Assembly (NCBI GenBank): GCA_937888775.1
Contig: CALAQT010000392.1
Location: 1 to 15,524 of the forward strand
Direction of reading: 5' to 3'
DNA length: 15,524 nt
DNA from: an uncultured Actinomycetes bacterium
Lineage (GTDB): Bacteria; Actinomycetota; Thermoleophilia; Solirubrobacterales; Solirubrobacteraceae
Each line of letters opens with the position of its first letter. The first letter of the stretch is position 1. The translations under genes and the position numbers were made by a program. Below the pieces are notes generated by a model that saw only the letters and a list, made by a program, of their open reading frames with translations, was not told the DNA's origin and made no database searches. Shown here piece by piece: positions 1 through 6,800 of the stretch.

Positions 1-1
1 C

Positions 2-61
2 AACCTCGTCAACCTCTTCACGCCGGTCACCGAAGAAGCCATCAAGAAGTTCAGCAGCTAA
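2..61 (+). CDS. 3' end of unidentified protein (partial)
   Basis: An open frame enters from the left edge, encodes 19 residues ending in EEAIKKFSS, and stops at TAA (59-61). A strong hairpin follows 20 bases downstream, as expected at a gene end. Too little protein is visible to name a family. The coding call rests on the open frame, G/C-rich third positions and the following hairpin. Confidence 0.5.
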   Translation, partial: NLVNLFTPVTEEAIKKFSS

Positions 62-81
62 CCGAGAACGCGGCGCTCGCA

Positions 82-124
82 CGCCTCCCGGCCGCTCGAC
101 TACCCGGACCCGGCCGGCGAGGCG
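82..124 (+). terminator. Hairpin after the left-edge gene, probable terminator
   Basis: CGCCTCCCGGCCG (82-94) pairs with CGGCCGG (111-117) and GAGGCG (119-124), with a single bulged C at 118. This gives a 13-bp stem around a 16-base loop, starting 20 bases after the TAA at 61. No clear T-run follows, which is common for terminators in high-GC actinobacteria. Some read-through is possible. Confidence 0.5.
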
Positions 125-387
125 GGACGCTTGTCATCCTCGCCTGCGTCAGACCGGACGCCCACCTCGCCTGATTGCCCTTTCACGACATCTCAGCCCC
201 CTCGCCGCTTGCAATCGATCGCAACAGGCTTTCTCTCGCGCCGGATCCAACAGCGCAACGCGGGGCCCTGCATTCGTTCGGCGGCGAGCGTCTGGCCGGG
301 CACAGGCAGAGCCTTGCTTTGCGCGGACACCAGGTGATGTCGTCTTGGCGCAACTCGGTCGCCGCCCATGGGGCAGGCTCCCTACCG
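125..387. other. Intergenic stretch without convincing gene
   Basis: This lies between the left-edge gene and the convergent toxin gene. Small open frames exist on both strands but have no ribosome binding site, family motif or biased codon use. A near-palindrome around ATCGAT (209-224) is the only structure seen. I see no RNA gene. Confidence 0.4.
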
Positions 388-903
388 CTATTGCTTGAGG
401 GTGGCCTCGATCTCGGAAGTGAGCAGATACAGATCCAACGGATCGGGCTCGTGGGGCTCGAAGGGATGGAAGCCAAGCCGCTCCCACCAAGCGCGGGCGG
501 CGGCATTCAGCGCGGTGACAACCACTGCGCGGCAGGCTGCCTTCTCGTTTAGCTCGACTGCCGTGGCAAGGACGTGTGCGGCCAAGGCGGTACCGATACC
601 GCGGTTGGCGTATCGGCGGTCGACGGCCAGTCGGCCAAGCAGGAGGGCAGGGACCGGATCTGGAGCTCCCTTGGCGACGATTTCGGGGGCGGCCGACCGA
701 TCGATGCCTGTCATCGCGACGCTCGCGTACGCGACGACGACGTTGTCGGCATCGGCGATGACCCAGGTCGCGGCGGTGTCGCGGCGTCGGTTCTGGCCGG
801 CGTACCGGCGCAGCCATTCGTCGAGGACCGGTTCGCCGCTGTCGAATTGCGCGCGGTCGTGTCGGCGCTGGTCGAGCAGTGTCGGCCGGCGAAGCTCAGT
901 CAA
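388..903 (-). CDS. GNAT acetyltransferase toxin of a TacT/AtaT-like TA pair
   Basis: This 171-residue GNAT-fold protein is of the toxin type paired with DUF1778 antitoxins. Known relatives (TacT, AtaT) acetylate aminoacyl-tRNA and block translation. Visible features: the family N-terminal FDSGEPVLDEWL (20-31), the acetyl-CoA motif RRYANRGIGTAL (96-107), and AWWERLGF (138-145) at the end of the fold. I chose the TTG at 903 because it overlaps the antitoxin stop and gives the family's usual N-terminus; a longer open frame upstream would only read through the antitoxin gene. The position normally holding the catalytic Tyr (F/Y-Y-x-x-F/L-G-F) is Trp here. It is translated with the antitoxin from one promoter. 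The family assignment is firm; activity is uncertain. Confidence 0.88.
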   Translation of the reverse strand: MTELRRPTLLDQRRHDRAQFDSGEPVLDEWLRRYAGQNRRRDTAATWVIADADNVVVAYASVAMTGIDRSAAPEIVAKGAPDPVPALLLGRLAVDRRYANRGIGTALAAHVLATAVELNEKAACRAVVVTALNAAARAWWERLGFHPFEPHEPDPLDLYLLTSEIEATLKQ

Positions 904-1174
904 GCCAACTGAACTTCCGCTTGCGTCGCATCGTCCTGCGGAGCCGGTCGTTGACGTCCGCTGGGCGCTCGAGCGCTTCAGTGAACGCGACCGACGCCTC
1001 AGGAGAAAGGCGAATGCTCGAGCGTTCGGCCAGGACCTCCTCGGCCTTGGACGCCGCGGCCTGGACAACGAACGCCGAGACGTTCAGGTGCGACGCCGCA
1101 GCCGCGCGTTCGAGCAGAGCCTTGTCGGCAGGGCCGACTCGGATCTGAAGCCGTTCTTCCTTGATCGTTGACAT
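896..1174 (-). CDS. DUF1778 ribbon-helix-helix antitoxin (TacA-like)
   Basis: This 92-residue antitoxin has an N-terminal ribbon-helix-helix DNA-binding segment (about residues 5-48, EERLQIRVGPADKALLERAA then NVSAFVVQAA) and a C-terminal toxin-wrapping tail rich in Arg/Lys (RRTMRRKRKF). The length fits the family. The start MSTIKEER is typical. An upstream in-frame ATG exists at 1234, but the predicted promoter and operator lie between the two. The stop overlaps the toxin's TTG start by 8 bases, so the two are co-translated. In this family the antitoxin dimer represses its own operon; the palindrome over the start codon is the obvious target. Confidence 0.9.
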   Translation of the reverse strand: MSTIKEERLQIRVGPADKALLERAAAASHLNVSAFVVQAAASKAEEVLAERSSIRLSPEASVAFTEALERPADVNDRLRRTMRRKRKFSWLD

Positions 1175-1209
1175 GTACTCACAATGGCAGTACAGCATCG
1201 GATTGTCAA
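1174..1209 (-). promoter_or_regulatory. Promoter and palindromic operator of the toxin-antitoxin operon
   Basis: On the - strand, TTGACA (1209-1204) is a perfect -35 box. It is followed after 17 bases by CATTGT (1186-1181), preceded by an extended TGC. This would place transcription start at or next to the A of the antitoxin ATG, a leaderless message, and indeed no Shine-Dalgarno is present. A perfect inverted repeat, TGTACT (1174-1179) and AGTACA (1189-1194) separated by 9 bases, covers the -10 box and reaches the start codon. A repressor bound there would block transcription initiation. Confidence 0.6.
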
Positions 1210-1232
1210 GCCATCTCCCAAAGGAGGAGACC

Positions 1233-1364
1233 ATGGAATCCGTCCTGCTCGGGTTAGGAGCGACAGGGTCCGCCCGGGCGGCGCGGGCGGCTAGAGGACG
1301 AACGGAACGAGCATCTTCGTGCTGGTTCGGTACGCCGGATACGTCGTGGGGAATGTTGCGGTGA
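1233..1364 (+). CDS. Possible 43-aa small ORF with strong RBS
   Basis: AAAGGAGG (1220-1227) lies 5 bases before ATG at 1233, an almost ideal ribosome binding site. The frame gives MESVLLGLGATGS and then an Ala/Arg-rich stretch to a stop at 1364. It runs antisense into the last 74 bases of the methyltransferase gene. The product resembles nothing I know, and the Ala/Arg bias is typical of chance frames. It may be the surviving 5' end of a lost gene, or chance. It is divergent from the toxin-antitoxin operon and lies next to its operator. Confidence 0.22.
   Translation: MESVLLGLGATGSARAARAARGRTERASSCWFGTPDTSWGMLR
1270..1290 (-). terminator. GC-rich hairpin at the end of the methyltransferase gene
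   Basis: CCGCCCG (1270-1276) and CGGGCGG (1284-1290) form a perfect 7-bp stem with a 7-base loop, immediately after the - strand stop codon at 1291. There is no T-run, so termination is inferred from position and stem strength only. Confidence 0.35.
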
Positions 1365-1833
1365 GGTTCTTCTCCTCCACCAATGCGCAGTAGTAGAAGT
1401 ACCCACCCAGGATCGCGACGATGGTCAGGCCGATCAGGTTGGTCACGAGTGCGGTCCCGAGCAGCCCGGCCAGGAGTCCGGAGTAGATCGGGTGGCGGAC
1501 GAATCGGTAGGGGCCGGAGGTAACGAGCGCCGGCTTGGCCTTCTGGGTCATAGGCATCCCCCAGTTGCGCCCGAGATGGACGCGAGCCCAGATCGCGAGC
1601 GCGATCCCGGACGCGAACACGACGGCTCCGATCGCTCCGAGGACCGGGCTGTGGACGGCCAGGCTCCCGCCGCGGAAGACGCGGACGAGGAGGAGGACCG
1701 ACAGGGCGGTCACGCCATTCAGGGGGATCCCACGCCTGCTACCTCTGCCCTCCTTCACGCCCAAGGCGGACGCGAACCAGCAGACCCAGAAGATGATCCA
1801 GGCGATGGCGATGGCGGTTTTGAGCGCGTGCAT
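1291..1833 (-). CDS. Isoprenylcysteine carboxyl methyltransferase-family membrane protein
   Basis: This 180-residue integral membrane protein is of the ICMT/PEMT superfamily. There are four or five hydrophobic segments (about 5-25, 42-55, 66-84, 117-140). The conserved C-terminal cofactor and active-site region is clear: LVTSGPYRFVRHPIYSG (about 103-119), then EEKNLTATFPTTYPAYRTST near the end. Bacterial members are S-adenosylmethionine-dependent methyltransferases acting on lipids or small molecules in the membrane; the substrate cannot be read from sequence. The length is normal. No strong ribosome binding site precedes the ATG, but an 8-bp hairpin lies 20 bases upstream. It appears to be a single-gene unit. 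Confidence 0.85.
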   Translation of the reverse strand: MHALKTAIAIAWIIFWVCWFASALGVKEGRGSRRGIPLNGVTALSVLLLVRVFRGGSLAVHSPVLGAIGAVVFASGIALAIWARVHLGRNWGMPMTQKAKPALVTSGPYRFVRHPIYSGLLAGLLGTALVTNLIGLTIVAILGGYFYYCALVEEKNLTATFPTTYPAYRTSTKMLVPFVL

Positions 1834-1853
1834 GTCGTTCGACGAGCATGGGG

Positions 1854-1873
1854 TGGTGGGCGGATGCCCACCA
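1854..1873 (-). promoter_or_regulatory. Hairpin/palindrome upstream of the methyltransferase gene
   Basis: TGGTGGGC (1854-1861) and GCCCACCA (1866-1873) pair perfectly around a 4-base loop, 20 bases before the ATG at 1833. This may be an operator or a 5'-leader hairpin. The function is not known. Confidence 0.35.
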
Positions 1874-2030
1874 GCCTACGGCTCCAACTAAACGCTGTCA
1901 GCGACTCTGGGATGGTTCTGCGCCGTCCACCCACAGGTGTACGGGAGCGGCACCGCCTGTCCACAACTCTCTTCTTGTCATCGCGAAAAGATGCGCACGA
2001 GCGATACTCCCATGAGGTGGACCGGGTTTG

Positions 2031-2209
2031 ACAGTCGGCGATCAGCTCGGTTTGTAGGAATCCACGAAGCTTTCGGCGAGCGCGTTGTCCAGCGCATCGC
2101 CGACGGTGCCGATCGAGGCGAGCACCAGGTGATCGTCCAGGGTCTGGGTGTAGTCGATGCTGGTGCTGCGAGCCGGCGTCTGAGTGATGCACCAGCTCAA
2201 CGTCAGCGC
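2031..2209 (-). pseudogene. IS3-family transposase (OrfB) remnant
   Basis: Read on the - strand in shifting frames, this segment gives LVHHSDAGSQ, then SIDYTQTL, ASIGTVGDALDNALAESFVD, SYK and TELIADC. These are the second Asp and the catalytic Glu regions of the IS3 OrfB DDE integrase domain. At least two frameshifts separate the pieces (near 2157 and 2050), and both ends are lost, so it cannot be active. It directly abuts the broken ApbE gene, suggesting the insertion and later decay damaged that operon. No terminal inverted repeats were recognised. Confidence 0.8.
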
Positions 2210-2219
2210 CGGGGGGTGA

Positions 2220-2836
2220 TCACGCGGCGCGGCGGTCGGCGGTGGCGGGCTGTGGGACGGCGTTGAGCTTCCCGACGAGGATCAACTTGCCGGTGTCGAG
2301 GATGAGCGCGCCGCCGTAGCGCTCGAGCGCGGCGCGGCCGGCGAGCGGCCCGCTGAGCAGCGCCACCTTGGCGAGCGTCTCGGCCTCGAGCGCGGTCGGC
2401 GCTAGCGCGGTGGCTTGGATCACGCCGATCCACGCCGGCGCTCCGCGGGCACGCGCGGCGGCGCTCCGGGAAGCGCGTCGGCGAGCGGAGCGGGCGTGAT
2501 TCCGACCCGTGAGGTGGCATAGCCCGCCTGTTCGAGATCTGGGAGAACTGTCGGATCGACCAGGCCGTTACTGAGTCGGGCGGCGTGCAGCGCGGCCTGG
2601 ACGCCTTGGAGCAGCGTCTCGGAGACCCGAACCGGCTCGCCGGGGTGGGCGTTGAGGCAATTCAGCTCGCTGCCGTGCTCGAAGCGGGTGAGCGCTCGAT
2701 GGATCGCGTGCAGGCGGTGTTGGACTCGCCCGGTGATCAGCTGTATCGCAAGCTCGGATGGCATCGCGGAGCTGACCAGTACGCGCACGCGTGTGCCGAA
2801 CAACTCGAAGCTGTGCTCGTACTCGGTTGCGGACAT
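2220..2836 (-). pseudogene. apbE: FAD:protein FMN transferase (ApbE) with internal deletion
   Basis: Intact ApbE flavinylates Thr residues of extracytoplasmic redox proteins. The N-terminal third is clear: YEHSFELFGTRVRVLV, RALTRFEHGSELNCLNAHPGEPV, GLVDPTVLPDLEQAGY. The frame then ends at 2420. The C-terminal part continues in another frame from about 2445: AWIGVIQATALAPTALEAETLAKVALLSG, then RYGGALILDTG. The central roughly 100 residues, with the Mg-binding and FMN-handling motifs, are missing. The gene therefore has both a deletion and a frameshift and should be dead. The start is the ATG 2 bases after the upstream gene's stop, so it was the last gene of that operon. Confidence 0.85.
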
Positions 2837-2838
2837 GG

Positions 2839-3102
2839 TCAGGAGGTGCGGGTCGTGACAGGGGTGAGCGTCGTCGCTGGGTGGCTTGCGGTGGTGCTCG
2901 CGGTGTGGAGGGTGCTGGTGGCGTTGACGGTCGCGACGCGGTTGCTGAGCGCGTTGATGTAGAGCACTGAGAACGGGAGCCAGGCGGCGACGATCGCCGC
3001 GATCCCGAGGCTCAGCACGGTGCGATACAGCGAGGGTCGCCGCCGTGCGGCTTGCGTCGTAGGTTTCGGTGGGGTTTGGTCAGTCATAGTTTTCGTGCTC
3101 AT
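2839..3102 (-). CDS. Small single-pass membrane protein (87 aa), unknown
   Basis: I do not recognise a family. The layout is a Pro/Thr/Lys-rich cytoplasmic N-terminus, a hydrophobic segment (about residues 25-50, YRTVLSLGIAAIVAAWLPF onward), and a Thr/Ser-rich tail that would lie outside the cell. It starts in an ATGA overlap with the upstream 59-aa gene and stops two bases before ApbE, so the three were translated together. ApbE flavinylates Thr in extracytoplasmic proteins, so a Thr-rich exported tail next to it is suggestive, but no D-x-x-T-G/S-x-A-type acceptor motif is evident. A second ATG (MTDQTPP) six codons in is an alternative start. Confidence 0.65.
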   Translation of the reverse strand: MSTKTMTDQTPPKPTTQAARRRPSLYRTVLSLGIAAIVAAWLPFSVLYINALSNRVATVNATSTLHTASTTASHPATTLTPVTTRTS

Positions 3103-3278
3103 TCATCGGGGAGGGGTCTCGCAGCTCGCGCTGGGTGCGCGGGGGTGGCTGCCTGGGTCAGGGTCGCGGCTGAAACCGTGGGTGGGTGGGTGTGCGTCAG
3201 CACTCCGGCAGTGCACACCGCGCCGAGGAACAGCGCCGTCACGATGGCTGCGATCTTGATCCGGACCTCTTCGGTCAT
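3099..3278 (-). CDS. Small membrane/secreted protein (59 aa), unknown
   Basis: ATG at 3278 opens MTEEVRIKIAAIVTALFLGA, followed by a hydrophobic segment up to about residue 28 and a Pro/Ala/Thr tail ending RPLPDE. One N-terminal transmembrane helix or an uncleaved signal anchor is likely (KIAAIVTALFLGAVCTAGVL). The stop overlaps the next gene's start as ATGA (3099-3102), the main reason to believe it is real. The ribosome binding site is weak. No family is recognised; its role is presumably shared with the 87-aa protein and the lost ApbE. Confidence 0.6.
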   Translation of the reverse strand: MTEEVRIKIAAIVTALFLGAVCTAGVLTHTHPPTVSAATLTQAATPAHPARAARPLPDE

Positions 3279-3369
3279 GGCGAAGATGCTCGTCGAGGAC
3301 GGTGAGACGCCGGTAAGAGGCAGGTCAGGGTTCTCTTGCTTGCCCGGCCCCTGAGGCCACTACGCGGGG

Positions 3370-3860
3370 CTAGCCTGCTGATCGCCAGCTGACCCACGCG
3401 ACGTGGTCATCTGTGACGGGCAGCTGCGCCGCTCGCCAAACGCCCGCTTGCCCGTCCGGCCACAGCATCGGTCCTTGGAGCCGGCGTGGGTCGTAGTCCA
3501 GCGCGTTGCCGAGCGCTTGGCGAGCGCCTCTTTGCTTGACCACAACGCGATGAAATACTCGTGTGGATTGCTCAGGCTCCACCACTCGACGGTCTCCGCC
3601 GGGGTACAGATCGACGCTGCGAAGGCAGGATCGCACCGCTCGATCCGCTCGATGTCGATTCCCGCCTGGCCGCTATGCCAGGAGACGCGCGCGTAGGGGT
3701 AGCGGTATGAGCGCGTCACAGACGGCGTCCCCGTCGCGTCTGTCAGGGCACGGGCCGCTGCTCGGAGCGCGGGTTCGTCGAGACCGGCCGAGCGGGCATC
3801 AAGCAACCGGACTTCCGGACCGCCTTGCGGAACGGCCACCCGGACGCCGTCGTTGTGCAT
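3370..3860 (-). pseudogene. 4'-phosphopantetheinyl transferase, one-base frameshift
   Basis: PPTases move phosphopantetheine from CoA onto the Ser of carrier domains, here presumably that of the adjacent synthetase. The ATG (3860) overlaps the synthetase TGA by one base. Frame one covers residues 1-115 with the signature GIDIERIER (67-75) and WSSKEALAK (107-115), which hold the metal- and CoA-binding acidic residues and Lys. Just after AAG at 3516-3518 the family-like sequence resumes in another frame (ALGNALDYDPRRLQGPMLWPDG) and ends at 3370. One missing G near 3515 explains this. Repaired, the protein is 163 residues, short for the Sfp group. As it stands frame one runs on with unrelated residues to a stop at 3360. 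It could be a true pseudogene, a sequencing error, or a partly active truncated enzyme. Confidence 0.8.
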
Positions 3861-6800
3861 CAGGCGGCGAACACGGGCGCGCCGTGCCAGCGGGTCTGTG
3901 CGGGCAGCTCCTCGCCGCGCATCACGACCGAACGGCCCCCGACGCTGCAGTGTGCGCCGATGGTCGTGTCTGGCAGCATCGCGGCCGCCGGGCCGAGGGT
4001 GGCTCCCGGGCCGAGCTTGGCCGGGCCGATCCGCATCAGGCGGTCGTGGAACAGGTGCGTCTCGACGACGCCGTTGCGGTTGACCACGCATCCGTCACCC
4101 AGCTCAGCGATGTCGAACTCGGTCACGGTGAGCGCCTCGAACCAGACATCACGCCCGACGGTCGCTCCCATCATCCGCAGGTAGGCGGACAGGACCGGGG
4201 TCGCGACTGCGGAGCGGAGGAGCCATGCTCCTGCGAGCTGCTCCTGGCAGGTGTTGACGATCTCGTCGCGCCAGACAAAGAACGAATACAGCGGGTGTTC
4301 ACCGGCACGGTAGCGCCCCATCAGCGCCCACTTGATCGCGATCGTGATCAGCGTCGCGGTCACGCCTGCGCCCACGAGGATGAAGGGAGCGGCGACGACC
4401 ATCGGCCAAAGCCCGCCGGCGGTGCCGATTGAGCTGAGGCCCAGGAACACCGATCCGGCAAGCATCGTGGAGACCGTGGCCGGCAGCAGGATTCGGATCA
4501 GCTCCATCGCGGCGCGCGCGACGAGCAGGCGCCGGGGCGGGTGGGTCGTGCGAGCGGGATCGAACTTGTCGGCGACCCGGGGAAGCTCGAGCGCCGGTGA
4601 ACCGAACCAGGACGTTCCGTTGGTGCTTGTCGGCGGAGCCGTGGTGAGCACGCCCACGAGGCTGTCGTCGCCGAGGCGGGTGGAGGCCTCGAGGATCGCG
4701 CCGTTGCCGAGGAAGCTGCGGTTGCCGACCTCGATCGGCGCGACGTACAGCCAGCCGCCGCGTGCCTTCGCTCCGGCGAGCACGACGTCGTCGGTGGCAA
4801 AGCTCTCCTCACCGAAGCGAGTGAGGCGGTTGAGGCCGACCGCGGTCGAGATCTCGGTGCGCTTGCCGATTTGGATGCCGGCCAGTCGCAGCCACGGCCG
4901 CGTGTAGAGGCTCGAGTAGAGCGGGAACAGCACGCCTCGGGCCTGGTTTATCAGCGACTCGCTGAACCAAAGCACCCAGCCAACGATCCCGTCGTCCCGA
5001 TGCCAGCCGGCCTTCACCAGCGGCGAGGGGATACGCACCGCGAGCGCGATCAGGACCGCATACGCGAACACGAAGCTCAGAGCCAGCAGCGGCGCGATCA
5101 TCACGATCGTTGCGGCCTCCGACGCGATGCTGACGTTGCTCGGAGCAAACGCCGCCACCAGCAGGATGCCCGGCACGGACGCAAGCAGCGGCACGACACC
5201 CTGCAGCGCCAGACCAGCCGCGTACGTGGCCTTCAGGCGCCGGCGCAGGGGCCTCGCCGGAGCGTCCGCCTCGGGCCAGCCATCGCCGGCCTGGCCGATC
5301 TGCCTGCCGGGCGTGCCAGCCCAGCGCTGCCCAGCTGGCACGTGACCGCTGATCACGGTCCCGGCCTCGACCTCGGCCCCGGTCCCGATCGACGCTCCCG
5401 GCATCAGCACCGCGCGGGTACCCACGCGGGCGTCGGGACCGATCCGCAGCTCGTCGATCACAAGCTCCTGGCCGTCGATCCACCATCCGTGCAGGTCCAC
5501 ATCGGGCTCGAGCGTGGCCCGCTCGCCGATCCTGACCAGGCTGGTGGGTGGCGGCAGCGTCCCCAACCGCGCACCCTCGCCGACCGAATGACCCATGATC
5601 CGCGCGTACCGCGCCGCCCATGGCGTCCCGGCAAGGGACTCGAGATGAGCGATCTCGGCCAGCCGCTCCACGAACCAGACGCGTGAAGTGACCCAGCTCC
5701 CGCGCGGATAGCGCCCGGGCTTAAGATCAGCGAGCAGGACCCGCCGCGCCGCGAGCACGATCCCGAAGCGGCCCGGGGCGCTCGTGAACACCAGCCAGCC
5801 GAGGATCAGCCAAGCCCAGCCGACCTGTGGGCCGACGTGAGAGATGCGATCGAAAGCGAGGATCCCCAGCAGCCATTGCGGCGCGCCCAGCGCGACCAGC
5901 TCGAGCGCCCCGGCTGCCCGGATCGCGCCCCAGCGGCGGCTCTCGAGCCCGCGCGCCGCGGGCGCTTGCTGATCGGTTGAGCCGAGCTGATCGAGCCTGT
6001 TGCTGAGCTGTTCAAGGCGCCGGTGGTTGTAGACATCGGCGACCGCGACCGCTGGAAAGCGATCGCGCAGGGCGGAGGTGAGCTTCGCGGCCGCGAGCGA
6101 GCTGCCACCGAGCTCGAAGAAGTCGCTTTCGGGCGTGACCTCGAGCGGACCCAGCTGATCGGTCCAGCGTTCAGCCAGCCCTCCCGCCGTCCCGCTCAAG
6201 CCGGCGGTGCTCGTGGCGGGCCCGTCGCCCGGTGCGGGCCACGGGAGCGCATTGCGGTCCACTTTGCCCGACGCTGCCTTCGGTAGCTCGTCGAGCCTGA
6301 CGATCAGTGGAACGAGAGCCTGAGGGAGGCGCTGGGCCATCGAGGCGCGAACCTCGGTCGGGTTGACCTCGCCGACGATGTACGCGACGAGCAGCTTGTT
6401 GCCGGCGCTGCTCTCGCGGACGACGGTCGCGGCCGCCTTCACTCCCGGGATGTCGTTCAGCTGGCCGTCGATCTCGCCGAGCTCGATCCGCCGGCCGCCG
6501 ATCTTGACCTGGTGGTCGCGGCGCCCGACGAACACGAGGCCGTGGGCTGTCTCGCGGACGATGTCGCCCGTGCAGTAAGCGCGCTCCCACCCCAGCGACG
6601 GGAGCGGCGGGAAGCGCTCGGTGTCGAGCACAGGATCCAGATATCCGGCGACGCCTGCTCCCGCGATCACGAGCTCGCCCGGCTCACCGGTCTGGACCGG
6701 TTCGCCGTCCTGGTCCACGACCGCGGTCTCCCAGCCGTCGAGCGGCCAGCCGATCGTGACCTGCTTGCCCGACTCGATTCGCGCTGCCGTGCTGACGACG

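Noticed and set aside
209..224. Near-palindrome around ATCGAT as an operator
   Set aside because: Imperfect, far from any gene start, and of a kind expected by chance.
368..1171. Long + strand open frame across the toxin-antitoxin genes
   Set aside because: It is the antisense of two well-recognised genes; the product is Arg/Ser-rich with no motif or ribosome binding site.
1755..2192. 145-residue - strand frame read as one protein
   Set aside because: Only its first part matches the IS3 transposase, and that match changes frame; the rest overlaps the methyltransferase out of frame.
2203..2520. 105-residue - strand frame over the ApbE joint
   Set aside because: Arg/Pro-rich chance frame; the ApbE similarity lies in the other two frames.
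3563..4432. 289-residue + strand frame across the PPTase and synthetase end
   Set aside because: Low-complexity Arg/Ala/Gly composition, antisense to recognised motifs on the other strand.
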